A stretch of 64,000 nucleotides of DNA. Origin: Streptomyces sp. 2131.1 (lineage in GTDB: Bacteria; Actinomycetota; Actinomycetes; Streptomycetales; Streptomycetaceae). Below, piece by piece: positions 9,294-17,767 of this stretch (positions within the stretch are counted from its first letter, which is position 1; each line of letters starts with the position of its first letter). The translations under genes and the position numbers were made by a program. The stretch is from positions 5,072,001 to 5,136,000 of the forward strand of contig NZ_FNSY01000001.1 of the NCBI RefSeq assembly GCF_900105515.1. Reading direction: 5' to 3'. Below the pieces are notes generated by a model. That model worked only from the letters and a program-made list of their open reading frames with translations. It did not search any database and had not been told where the DNA came from.

Positions 9294-9846
9294 GCCGCCG
9301 CAGCGTACGCGCAGTGCGCACCCCTCGGCCGGGAACGTCCACGCCGGGTTCCGGGGCCTGCCCCAGCAGCGCTGCCGCGCCCCGGTGCGCCGCCACGGGC
9401 AGCAGCCGCGAGCAGACGCAGCAGGCGGGTGTACGGTCCCGGGCGCGTCCGATTCCACGACCGGGCCAACCCGATTCAGCATCGGCCGTCGCCCAGGAGA
9501 CGGGCGCCCCCAGCGGCTCCGTCCACCACCGCTTCCCCCGGCCGGTCCGGACGCGGCGCCCAGCAGCACGGCCGCCGAGCACAGCGCCCGCGCGGACCGG
9601 GGCGACGGCGCCGCCTCGCCGGAGGCAACCCCGTGGGGTGAATTCGCGGGAAACTCCCGGCGATTCCCGCGCCGCCGCGCCCCCGCTCGATGATCATCGT
9701 TTCGCCGCGAACGCGGAGTTTGCCCCCGGGGGCACCATCCTGGCGCACTTCTCATCCGGGCGACGCCCGCGCGACGCGAACACGACAGGCTGCGGATGCG
9801 CCGGGCCGCTGGACTTCCCCCACACCACCAGTCAGGGGAGGGACAG
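9294..9846. other. 553-bp divergent intergenic region, no gene recognised
   Basis: The region separates the SDR gene (minus) from phoD (plus). Open frames exist on both strands but have no family resemblance, no good RBS and arginine/proline-biased shadow composition. The only ordered feature seen is a perfect 12-bp palindrome CGATGATCATCG at 9688-9699, about 150 bp before phoD, a possible regulator site. I found no convincing pair of PHO-box repeats. Confidence 0.5.
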
Positions 9847-11475
9847 ATGACGCACTCATCGCCACAGCAGGAGATGCGCGACGCCGCCCGGCACACCGAC
9901 CGCCGCCGCTTCCTCACAGTCACCGGAGCCGCCGCCGCGCTCGCCTTCTCGGTCGGGCTGCCCGCCGTCGGGACCGCTGCCGCGAGCGAGATGGACGGCC
10001 GGCGGATCGTCGAGGACCCGTTCACGCTCGGCGTCGCCTCCGGCGACCCGCTGCCCGGCTCCGTGCTGCTGTGGACACGGCTCGCGCCCCGTCCGTTCGA
10101 GCCCGGCAGCGGCCTGCCGGACGCCCGCTTCGAGGTCCGATGGGAGCTGGCCCACGACGAGCGCTTCCACCGGGTCGTCCGGCGCGGCACCACGTACGCC
10201 CACCCGGAGTTCCACCACAGCGTGCACGTCGAGGTGCAGGGCCTCGCCCCGGACCGCGTCCTCTACTACCGCTTCCGCACCGGACAGTGGACCAGCCCGG
10301 CCGGCCGCACCCGTACGGCACCCGCGCCCGGCGCCCGCAAGCGGGAACTGTCCCTGGCCGCCGTCTCCTGCCAGGCGTACCACGACGGCTACTTCACCGC
10401 GTACCGGCACCTCGCCCAGGAGGACGTGGACGTCGTCTTCCACCTCGGCGACTACCTCTACGAGTACGCCGTCACCGCGACCGGCGGCGCCCGCAACTAC
10501 ACCGACCGCACCCTGCCCGCCCTGTTCAACCGGGAGACGATGACGCTGGAGGACTACCGGCTGCGGTACGCCCTCTACAAGTCCGACCCCGACCTGCGCG
10601 CCGCCCACGCCGCGCACCCCTTCGTCGTCACCTGGGACGACCACGAGACCGAGAACAACTACGCGGGGGACACCCCCGAGAACAGCGTGCCCCCCGAGGA
10701 GTTCCTGATCCGCCGGGCCGCCGCGTACCGCGCGTACTGGGAGAACCAGCCGCTGCGCACGCCCCAGCGGCCGACCGGCCCCGACATGCGGCTCTACCGC
10801 CGCCTGAGCTTCGGCCGGCTCGCCCAGTTCGACGTGCTCGACACCCGGCAGTACCGCAGCGACCAGGCGTACGGCGACGGCTGGCAGACGCCCGGTCCCG
10901 AGTCCGAGGACCCGAGGCGCACGCTGACCGGCGCCACCCAGGAGCGCTGGCTCATCGACGGCTGGCGCCACTCGCACGCCACCTGGAACGTCGTGCCCCA
11001 GCAGGTCACCTTCGCCCAGCGGCGCGACGTGCCCACCGACGCGTTCAAGCTGTCCATGGACTCCTGGGACGGCTACCCGGCCTCCCGCGACCGCATCCTG
11101 CAGGGCGCCGAACGCGTCGGCGTGGACAACCTCATGGTCCTCACCGGCGACGTGCACGTCAGCTACGGCTTCGACATCAAGCGGGACTTCGACGACCCGG
11201 CGTCCCGCACCATCGGCACCGAGATCGTCACGACGTCCGTCACCAGCGGGAAGGACGGCTCCGAGAAGCCGTCCAACTACAACAACCTGATGGCGGCCAA
11301 CCCGCACCTGAAGTTCTACAACGGGCGCCGCGGCTACGCCGTCGTCACCCTCCAGGAGCGGGCGGCACGCGCCGACTTCCGTACGGTCTCGGCCGTCACC
11401 AAGCCCGGCGCCCCCGTCACCACCGCCGGCTCCTACGTCACCGAAGCCGGCGCCCCCGGCCTCAAGCCCGCCTAG
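9847..11475 (+). CDS. phoD: Tat-exported PhoD-family alkaline phosphatase/phosphodiesterase
   Basis: Extracellular metallo-phosphatase releasing phosphate from esters. The 542-residue precursor begins with a twin-arginine signal (DRRRFLTVTGAAAAL), then the PhoD N-terminal beta domain (VASGDPLPGSVLLWTRL), then the metallophosphatase core with HLGDYLYEY, TWDDHETENNY and LTGDVHVSYGF as metal-ligand motifs. The ATG at 9847 follows GGGGAGGGA; an earlier in-frame ATG lacks an RBS and would bury the Tat signal. Its stop overlaps the stop of the convergent oxidoreductase gene within one CTAG tetranucleotide. Confidence 0.93.
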   Translation: MTHSSPQQEMRDAARHTDRRRFLTVTGAAAALAFSVGLPAVGTAAASEMDGRRIVEDPFTLGVASGDPLPGSVLLWTRLAPRPFEPGSGLPDARFEVRWELAHDERFHRVVRRGTTYAHPEFHHSVHVEVQGLAPDRVLYYRFRTGQWTSPAGRTRTAPAPGARKRELSLAAVSCQAYHDGYFTAYRHLAQEDVDVVFHLGDYLYEYAVTATGGARNYTDRTLPALFNRETMTLEDYRLRYALYKSDPDLRAAHAAHPFVVTWDDHETENNYAGDTPENSVPPEEFLIRRAAAYRAYWENQPLRTPQRPTGPDMRLYRRLSFGRLAQFDVLDTRQYRSDQAYGDGWQTPGPESEDPRRTLTGATQERWLIDGWRHSHATWNVVPQQVTFAQRRDVPTDAFKLSMDSWDGYPASRDRILQGAERVGVDNLMVLTGDVHVSYGFDIKRDFDDPASRTIGTEIVTTSVTSGKDGSEKPSNYNNLMAANPHLKFYNGRRGYAVVTLQERAARADFRTVSAVTKPGAPVTTAGSYVTEAGAPGLKPA

Positions 11476-12470
11476 AGAGCGTCCACCGGGTAGCGGACGC
11501 CGATGCGGTCACGTACCGCGTCGAGCGTCCGCATCACCGCGAGCGAGCCCTCCAGCGGCACCAGCGGGGACTCCGTCTCGCCCGCCAGGACCGCGCGCAT
11601 CACCTCGGCCGCCTCGTACTGCATTCCCGACAGGCCCTGCGGACCCGGGCCCGAGGTGATCTCCTCCGGCTCGGCACCGTCCCGGCGCAGCACGAAGCCC
11701 TCCGGGTGGAAGAAGCTGTGCGGGATGTCGATGCGCCCGGCCGTCCCGATCACCGTGGCGGCCGTCGGGTGGTGCCCGACGATCGAGCAGGACAGCAGCG
11801 CGTTGGCCCCCGAGTCCCAGCCCAGCAGCATCCCGGTGTTCAGGTCCACGCCCTCCGGCGACAGCAGCGCGTCCGCCTGCACCCGGTCCGGCTCGCCCAG
11901 CAGCAGATGCGCGAACGACACCGGGTACACGCCCAGGTCCAGCAGCGCCCCGCCGCCCAGCCGGGGATCGCGCAGCCGGTGGTCCGGGCCCAGGTCCGCC
12001 GCGAAGCCGAAGTCGGCCTGCACGGTGCGGATCTCGCCGATCGCCCCGTCCCGCACCAGCTCGGTGAGGCGGCGGATCACCGGGTTGCAGTACGTCCACA
12101 TCGCTTCCATCAGGAAGACCCCGCGGTCCCGGGCGAGCTTCACCAGCTCCCGCGCCTCGCGCTCGTTCAGCGTGAACGCCTTCTCGCACAGCACGTGCTT
12201 CCCGGCCTCCAGCGCGAGCGCGGCGGCCTCCCGGTGCGCGGAGTGCGGCGTGGCCACGTACACCACGTCGACCTCGTCGTCCGCGACCAGACCCGCCCAG
12301 TCTCCGTACGCCCTCGGTATCCCGAACCGCTCCGCGAACGCCCGCGCCGAGGCTTCCGAGCGGGACGCCACGGCCACCACCTCCGCACCCGGCACGGCCT
12401 GGAGATCGGCGGTGAACGTCGCCGCGATCCCGCCGGTCGCCAGCACGCCCCAACGGACAGTCCTGCTCAT
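11472..12470 (-). CDS. Gfo/Idh/MocA-family NAD(P)-dependent oxidoreductase
   Basis: 332 residues with an N-terminal Rossmann fold (VLATGGIAATF, a GxGxxA-like turn) and the family signature EKAFTLN, where the Lys is the usual catalytic residue. The C-terminal substrate domain contains LLDLGVYPVSFA. It probably oxidises a sugar or polyol derivative, with an unknown substrate. The ATG at 12470 has GGGAG upstream; an upstream in-frame start would overlap the divergent promoter region. Confidence 0.9.
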   Translation of the reverse strand: MSRTVRWGVLATGGIAATFTADLQAVPGAEVVAVASRSEASARAFAERFGIPRAYGDWAGLVADDEVDVVYVATPHSAHREAAALALEAGKHVLCEKAFTLNEREARELVKLARDRGVFLMEAMWTYCNPVIRRLTELVRDGAIGEIRTVQADFGFAADLGPDHRLRDPRLGGGALLDLGVYPVSFAHLLLGEPDRVQADALLSPEGVDLNTGMLLGWDSGANALLSCSIVGHHPTAATVIGTAGRIDIPHSFFHPEGFVLRRDGAEPEEITSGPGPQGLSGMQYEAAEVMRAVLAGETESPLVPLEGSLAVMRTLDAVRDRIGVRYPVDAL

Positions 12471-12548
12471 GCACGCTCCCAAAAAGGTGTCGACCATCCC
12501 CGCCGAGCTGAGAGCATAGAGCCGGATTCAACAACTATGGAGATGAGA

Positions 12549-13847
12549 ATGCCGGAGAGCGGCGTCAGCCGGGCCCAGCACATACGCACCACCGACACCG
12601 CCCCGCAGGGGGCACCCCTCCCCGGCAAGGCCACTGCCGCCGCCCGGCGCACCGGCCTCCTCGTCACCCTCGTCCTCGGCGGCCTCACGGCGCTCCCGCC
12701 GCTGTCGATGGACATGTACCTCCCGGCCCTTCCGGCCGTCACGGACTCGCTGCACGCCCCCGCCGCCACGGTCCAGCTCACCCTGACCGCCTGCCTCACC
12801 GGCATGGCGCTCGGCCAGGTCGTCGTCGGACCGATGAGCGACCGCTGGGGCAGGCGCCGCCCGCTGCTCCTCGGCATGGCCGTCTACGTCCTGGCCACCG
12901 CGCTCTGCATCTTCGCCCCGTCCGCCGGGCTCCTCATCGCCTTCCGCCTGATCCAGGGCCTCGCCGGCGCGGCCGGCATCGTCATCGCCCGCGCCGTGGT
13001 GCGCGACATGTACGACGGCGTCGCGATGGCCCGGTTCTTCTCGACGCTGATGCTGATCTCCGGCGTCGCCCCCGTCATCGCCCCGGTCATCGGCGGACAG
13101 GTCCTGCGCCTCACCGACTGGCGCGGCATCTTCGGCGTCCTCACCGTCGTCGGGCTGCTGCTCACCTTCGTCGTCTGGAAGTGGCTCGGCGAGACCCTGC
13201 CGCCCGCGGAGCGCCACACCGGCGGCGTCCGCGACGCGCTGCGCACGATGCGCGGTCTGCTCGCCGACCGGGCCTTCACCGGCTACATGATCGCGGGCAG
13301 CCTCGCCTTCGCCGCCCTCTTCGCGTACGTGAGCGCCTCGCCGTTCGTCATCCAGGAGATCTACGGGGCGTCCCCGCAGACCTTCAGCCTGCTCTTCGGC
13401 ATCAACTCCGTCGGGCTGATCACCGTCGGACAGATCAACGGCAAGCTGCTCGTCGGCCGGGTCAGCCTCGACAAGGCCCTCACCTGCGGGCTCGTCGTCA
13501 TCGTCGCCGCCGCGACCGCGCTGCTCCTGATGACCTCCGGGGTCTTCGGCGACGTCGGTCTCGTGCCGGTGGCCGCCGGGCTCTTCGTGCTGATGTCGGC
13601 GATGGGCCTGGCGATGCCCAACACCAACGCCCAGGCCCTGATGCGCACCAAGCACGCCGCCGGATCGGCCTCCGCGCTGCTCGGCACCTCGCAGTTCCTC
13701 ATCGGCGCCATCGCCTCCCCGCTCGTCGGGATCGCCGGCGAGGAGACCGCGGTCCCCATGGCCGTCGTCCAGCTGGTCTGCGCGGCCGGAGCCCTGGTGT
13801 GCTTCCTCGGCCTCTGCCGCCCCTGGCGGCAGCCCTCCGCGATCTGA
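12549..13847 (+). CDS. Bcr/CflA-type multidrug efflux MFS transporter
   Basis: A 12-segment drug/proton antiporter of 432 residues. MDMYLPALPAV in the first membrane helix is the signature of the Bcr/CflA (DHA1) group, and GPMSDRWGRRRPLL is the loop 2-3 MFS motif. Three in-frame ATGs occur at 12537, 12543 and 12549; the last is preceded by GGAGATGA at ideal spacing and is chosen. It is divergent from the oxidoreductase gene. A drug substrate cannot be assigned. Confidence 0.9.
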   Translation: MPESGVSRAQHIRTTDTAPQGAPLPGKATAAARRTGLLVTLVLGGLTALPPLSMDMYLPALPAVTDSLHAPAATVQLTLTACLTGMALGQVVVGPMSDRWGRRRPLLLGMAVYVLATALCIFAPSAGLLIAFRLIQGLAGAAGIVIARAVVRDMYDGVAMARFFSTLMLISGVAPVIAPVIGGQVLRLTDWRGIFGVLTVVGLLLTFVVWKWLGETLPPAERHTGGVRDALRTMRGLLADRAFTGYMIAGSLAFAALFAYVSASPFVIQEIYGASPQTFSLLFGINSVGLITVGQINGKLLVGRVSLDKALTCGLVVIVAAATALLLMTSGVFGDVGLVPVAAGLFVLMSAMGLAMPNTNAQALMRTKHAAGSASALLGTSQFLIGAIASPLVGIAGEETAVPMAVVQLVCAAGALVCFLGLCRPWRQPSAI

Positions 13848-13871
13848 CGGCGGCCCCGGCCCGCCTACAAT
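13844..13871 (+). promoter_or_regulatory. promoter for a leaderless transcript
   Basis: CTGACG (13844-13849), 16 bp and TACAAT (13866-13871) precede the GTG start at 13878 by six bases. Transcription would then begin at or next to the start codon, and no ribosome-binding site is present. The -35 lies over the stop codon of the upstream exporter gene. Confidence 0.6.
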
Positions 13872-13877
13872 TCCTCG

Positions 13878-14876
13878 GTGAACGCCACCCTCCCCACCGC
13901 GGACGCCCTGCGCGCGGCTCTCGCCGGACTCCTGGACGGGCTGCCGCCCAAGCAGGCGGGCCAGGCCGTCGACCGGCTCATCGCCCACTACCGGGGCACG
14001 ATTCCCACCGACGCGCCGGTGCTCCGCGACCGCTCGGACGTGGTCGCGTACGCCGCGTACCGGATGCCCGCCACCTTCGAGGCGGTACGGTCCGCCCTCG
14101 ACGCCCTGCGCGAGGCCGCCCCCGACTGGGCGCCCGCCACCCACACCGACGTCGGCGGCGGCACCGGGGCGGCGAGCTGGGCCGTCGCGGGGGAGTGGGA
14201 GGGCCACCGCACCACCGTCCTGGACTGGGCCGAACCCGCGCTCGCCCTCGGCCGCGAACTGGCCGCCGCCTCCGGACTGCCCGCCCTGCGCACGGCGGAC
14301 TGGCAGCGGGCCCGTATCGGCACCGACCTCGCCCTCGCGCCCGCGGACCTGGTCACGGTCTCCTACGTGCTCAACGAGCTGACCGTCCCCGCCCGCACCG
14401 CGCTCGTGGACGCCGCCGCCGCGGCCGGACAGGCCGTCGTGGTCGTCGAGGCCGGCACCCCCGGCGGCTACGCCCGGATCATCGAGGCCCGTGACCGGCT
14501 CGTCGCCGCCGGGCTCACCGTCGCCGCGCCCTGCCCGCACAGCGGCACCTGCCCCATCGAGCCGGGCACGGACTGGTGCCACTTCTCGGCCCGGGTCAGC
14601 CGCTCGTCCCTGCACCGGCAGGTCAAGGGCGGATCACTGGCGTACGAGGACGAGAAGTTCAGCTACGTCGTCGCCACCCGGTTCACGCCCGAGCCGGTGG
14701 CCGCCCGGGTCGTCCGCAGGCCCCAGATCCGCAAGGGCCAGGTCCTCCTCGACCTCTGCACCCGCGACGAGGGCCTGCGGCGCGACACCGTCACCAAGCG
14801 GCACGGCGCCCTGTACCGCGCCGCCCGGGACACCGACTGGGGCGACCCCTGGCCGCCCCCGCATGACGCCGCCTAG
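13878..14876 (+). CDS. Rsm22-family methyltransferase-like protein
   Basis: A 332-residue homologue of the mitochondrial small-subunit protein Rsm22, a SAM-binding protein thought to act in ribosome assembly. Readable are the SAM loop DVGGGTGAASWAV, a PADLVTVSYVLNEL segment, a cysteine cluster (CPHSGTCPIEPGTDWCHFS) that could bind metal, and KFSYVVATR near the end. It is probably translated from a leaderless mRNA (GTG start, no RBS). It ends convergently with the DDAH-like gene, sharing the CTAG that encodes both stops. Confidence 0.88.
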   Translation: MNATLPTADALRAALAGLLDGLPPKQAGQAVDRLIAHYRGTIPTDAPVLRDRSDVVAYAAYRMPATFEAVRSALDALREAAPDWAPATHTDVGGGTGAASWAVAGEWEGHRTTVLDWAEPALALGRELAAASGLPALRTADWQRARIGTDLALAPADLVTVSYVLNELTVPARTALVDAAAAAGQAVVVVEAGTPGGYARIIEARDRLVAAGLTVAAPCPHSGTCPIEPGTDWCHFSARVSRSSLHRQVKGGSLAYEDEKFSYVVATRFTPEPVAARVVRRPQIRKGQVLLDLCTRDEGLRRDTVTKRHGALYRAARDTDWGDPWPPPHDAA

Positions 14877-15688
14877 GCCCGCAGCTCCTGCGTACAGCAC
14901 TTCACGCTGCCGCCGCCCTTCAGCAGCTCGCTCAGGTCCATCGGCACCGGCTCGAAGCCGCGCGCCCGCAACGGGTCGAACAGACCCGTCGCCGCCTGGG
15001 GCAGCAGCACGTGCAGCCCGTCGCTCACCGCGTTGAGGCCGAGCGCGGCGGCGTCCGGCTCCTCGGCGATCAGCGCGTCGGGGAAGAGCCGCGCCAGCAC
15101 CGCCCGGCTGCCCGGCGAGAAGGCCGGCGGGTAGTACATGACCTCGTCGGCCGCGTCGTCGAGGACGCTCAGGGCCGTGTCCAGGTGGTAGTAGCGCGGG
15201 TCGACCAGGTCCAGGCCGATCACCGGCCGCCCGAAGAACTCCTGCGCCTCCGCGTGCGAGAGCGGCGAGGACCGGAAGCCCCGGCCCGCCAGCACGTAGG
15301 AGGCGGTCACCGCGAAGTCGCCCTCACCCTCGTTGACGTGATCGGGCTCACACACCTCGGTGAAGCCGTGACCGACGAACCAGTCGCGGTGGACGGCCGC
15401 CTCCTCGAACCGCTCCTGGTACGCGAAGCGGGCGCCCAGCACCCGGCCGTCGATGACCGTGGCCCCGTTCGCCGCGAAGACCATGTCCGGCAGGTCGGGG
15501 CGGGGGTCCAGCAGGTCGACGGTGTGGCCGAGGGCGCGGTAGCGGTCGCGCAGGTCCTCCCACTGGGTCTGCGCCAGCGGCAGATCGACGGGCTTGCTGG
15601 GATCCATCCACGGATTGATGGAATACGTCACCTTGAAGTGGGCAGGCGCACACATCAGGTAGTGCCGGGGTGTGGCTTCACGAGGCAA
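14873..15688 (-). CDS. ddaH: dimethylarginine dimethylaminohydrolase / amidinotransferase-fold enzyme
   Basis: A 271-residue pentein-fold enzyme of the DDAH type, hydrolysing methylated arginine to citrulline and amine (related members are arginine deiminase-like). Conserved elements are PDMVFAANGA, EGEGDF, YHLDTALSVL with the catalytic histidine, and the C-terminal nucleophile in GGGSVKCC (Cys264 by position). Translation appears to begin at a TTG at 15688 with GAGGAG six bases upstream; no ATG or GTG with an RBS is available in frame without deleting the first strand. The family substrate is by homology only. Confidence 0.85.
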   Translation of the reverse strand: MPREATPRHYLMCAPAHFKVTYSINPWMDPSKPVDLPLAQTQWEDLRDRYRALGHTVDLLDPRPDLPDMVFAANGATVIDGRVLGARFAYQERFEEAAVHRDWFVGHGFTEVCEPDHVNEGEGDFAVTASYVLAGRGFRSSPLSHAEAQEFFGRPVIGLDLVDPRYYHLDTALSVLDDAADEVMYYPPAFSPGSRAVLARLFPDALIAEEPDAAALGLNAVSDGLHVLLPQAATGLFDPLRARGFEPVPMDLSELLKGGGSVKCCTQELRA

Positions 15689-16005
15689 AGAAGGCTCCTC
15701 ACGAATCGTCGCGGCGGCTCATGGCCGCTGCGGCCGGTGCGTCGCACGGGTGTGTGCGTGAGCCCATGGTGCGCCGTCCGGGCGCCCCGCGCTGTGGTCC
15801 GAACGGGTGGTTCGCGCCGGCACCGGCCCGTGGCGCGCCGCACGGCCCGGCCGGGACCCGTCACCGGACGTGCTCTTTCATGACAAAGCGTGTGATAGCG
15901 CCCCGCGTGCGGCATCGGCCGTCCCACCCCGCTTCCGGACTCCGGCCACCCGAGGCGCAGGATGGTGGGACCATGGGCAGGGGCAACGCAAAGGCAAGGG
16001 GATAG
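15689..16005. other. 317-bp divergent intergenic region
   Basis: Upstream region of the TTG-started ddaH (minus) and of the primase/polymerase-like gene (plus). No gene, hairpin or repeat that I can support. An RBS AAGGGG precedes the ATG at 16006. Confidence 0.5.
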
Positions 16006-16752
16006 ATGGGCGCCGATTTCGGCCGTGGTCGCGGCTCGGAGAGCAAGATTTCCCAGTGGCTGCGGCGACGAGCCAAACCGCAGCAGCGCGAGGTCGACGA
16101 GACCGCACGGGAGGCGCTGCTCCTGGCCGTCGCGGAGGCCGGAATGCCGATCGCGCCCGCCGCCCACCCGGTCGGCTACCGATGTTCGTGCGAACGCATC
16201 GGCTGCCCGACCCCGGCCCGGCACCCGCTCTCCTTCGCCTGGCAGACGCAGTCCACCACCGACGGCGCCCAGATCGAGCGCTGGGCCCGCAGCCAGCCGC
16301 AGGCCAACTTCATCACCGCCACCGGCATGATCCACGACGTCCTCGACGTCCCGCTGGCCGCCGGCGAGCAGGCCCTGGAGCGGCTCCTCGCCGCCGGGGT
16401 CGAGGTCGGCCCCGTGGCCCGCTCCGGCGACGACCGGATGCTGTTCTTCACCGCGACGCGCGGCACCCCCGAGGACGAGGACGAGTGGTGGCCGTGCGAG
16501 CTGGACTGCCACCCCGAGACGATGGACGAGCACCCGGGCCTGCGCTGGCACTGCCGGGGCAGCTACGTCCTGCTGCCGCCGGCCCAGCTCCCCGGTGAGC
16601 TGGACGTCGCCTGGCTGCGCGGTCCCGAGAACCCGCTGCCTGACCCGCTGACGCTTCTGGAGACGCTGACGGACGCCTGCGCCCGCTTCGTGGGCTCCGC
16701 CGGGCAGAGCGACGTCGACCACGAATCGGTGGCCTGGCCGCTGCGCCGGTAG
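16006..16752 (+). CDS. primase/polymerase (Prim-Pol)-like protein
   Basis: 248 residues resembling the N-terminal module that Streptomyces annotations call bifunctional DNA primase/polymerase. Landmarks are a Cys-rich element (YRCSCERIGCPTPARHPL), then W-x-TTD near residue 80, ANFITATG, and VLDVP, followed by RMLFFTATRG. In active Prim-Pol enzymes the metal motif normally reads D-x-D. Here the second Asp is replaced by Pro (VLDVP), so catalysis may be lost. No helicase partner or phage genes flank it. It stands alone and may be regulatory. Confidence 0.7.
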   Translation: MGADFGRGRGSESKISQWLRRRAKPQQREVDETAREALLLAVAEAGMPIAPAAHPVGYRCSCERIGCPTPARHPLSFAWQTQSTTDGAQIERWARSQPQANFITATGMIHDVLDVPLAAGEQALERLLAAGVEVGPVARSGDDRMLFFTATRGTPEDEDEWWPCELDCHPETMDEHPGLRWHCRGSYVLLPPAQLPGELDVAWLRGPENPLPDPLTLLETLTDACARFVGSAGQSDVDHESVAWPLRR

Positions 16753-16774
16753 CCGGGAGGGACCGGGCCGCGGC

Positions 16775-17767
16775 CTACGAGCCCTTCGCCGACGTCAGGC
16801 CCGGCAGCCGGTTGAGCACGGCCACCCGCTCCGTACCGGCGCCCTTCTTCGGCACGTACACCAGCTGGCTGGAGATCCGCTCCTTGGTCAGCGTGCTCTT
16901 CACCTCGCCGGTCAGCAGCGCCTCCACATCGGGGTCGACCGTCGGGCGCAACCCCTGCGCGGCGGTCTGCCGCTCGTAGTGCCTGCTGCTGAAGAAGACC
17001 AGCGCCCCGCCGTCCTCGGTGGCCAGCGCGAGCGGGGCGTACGAACCGTCGTCCAGCGGCTGGTCGACGTACTGGTACGAGAACCCGGCCCGCCGGGTGT
17101 TCAGCCGCGCCTCGCGCCACTGCGAGGTCGCCGCCCCGGGCGCGAAGACGTCCGGCGAGCCCTTCTGCAGGTACTGCGTGTACCGCGTGCCGAGGTCCTG
17201 CGGGGCCACCACCAGGCCGGGGCCGTCCGCCGCGACCGGCTCCGCCCCGCCGTCGCCGTCCTTCGCGAGGGCGGGCACCTGACCGGGCGTGACGACCGAC
17301 AGATAGGCGGCCTTCCAGCCCGCGTCCGGGCCCGACTTGACGAACGCGAGCAGCCAGCGGGTGTCCTGCTTGCCCTGGTCCCGGTCGCGGTTGGAGTCCG
17401 TGTCGGCGACGAACCAGCGCGGCCAGCCCGCCTTCTTCGGTATGACGAAGCGGGTGTCGCTCAGCTCCAGCGGCCGGTGCCGGGCGTTGCCGGTGGGCTC
17501 GATCCGGTGCCGGGCCTTGAGCCCCGCCTGGTTGACGGCGCCGAGGGAGCCCGTCACCACGTCCGCGTCCAGCGCCGGATCGTACGCCTTGTCGGCGGCG
17601 TTGTACGCGGTGGTGAAGGCCTTCAGCGCCTCGGCGGCCTCAGCCTTCGTCGCCGCCGGTACGACTTCCCGCTCCCCGTGCACCGTCACGCACCCGCTCG
17701 CCGTCAGGCCCAGCACCGTCGCCACCGCGAGTCCCGTCACCGGCCGCACCGGCTTCAGACTTCTCAT
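16775..17767 (-). CDS. hypothetical lipoprotein, last gene of the efe operon
   Basis: 330 residues with a lipobox LTASGC (Cys26), so it is probably attached outside the membrane. The body is a mixed alpha/beta domain (ALKAFTTAYNAADKAYDPAL early, LVVAPQDLGTRYTQYLQKGS central) of a type common in actinobacteria but without assigned function. Its ATG start lies inside the C-terminal coding sequence of efeU (128-bp overlap), so it is almost certainly in the same transcript. A role in iron uptake is only suggested by position. Confidence 0.8.
   Translation of the reverse strand: MRSLKPVRPVTGLAVATVLGLTASGCVTVHGEREVVPAATKAEAAEALKAFTTAYNAADKAYDPALDADVVTGSLGAVNQAGLKARHRIEPTGNARHRPLELSDTRFVIPKKAGWPRWFVADTDSNRDRDQGKQDTRWLLAFVKSGPDAGWKAAYLSVVTPGQVPALAKDGDGGAEPVAADGPGLVVAPQDLGTRYTQYLQKGSPDVFAPGAATSQWREARLNTRRAGFSYQYVDQPLDDGSYAPLALATEDGGALVFFSSRHYERQTAAQGLRPTVDPDVEALLTGEVKSTLTKERISSQLVYVPKKGAGTERVAVLNRLPGLTSAKGS

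Noticed and set aside
12528..14615. 695-codon minus-strand frame
   Set aside because: Shadow of the exporter and Rsm22 genes, with low-complexity Gly/Asp/Arg composition.
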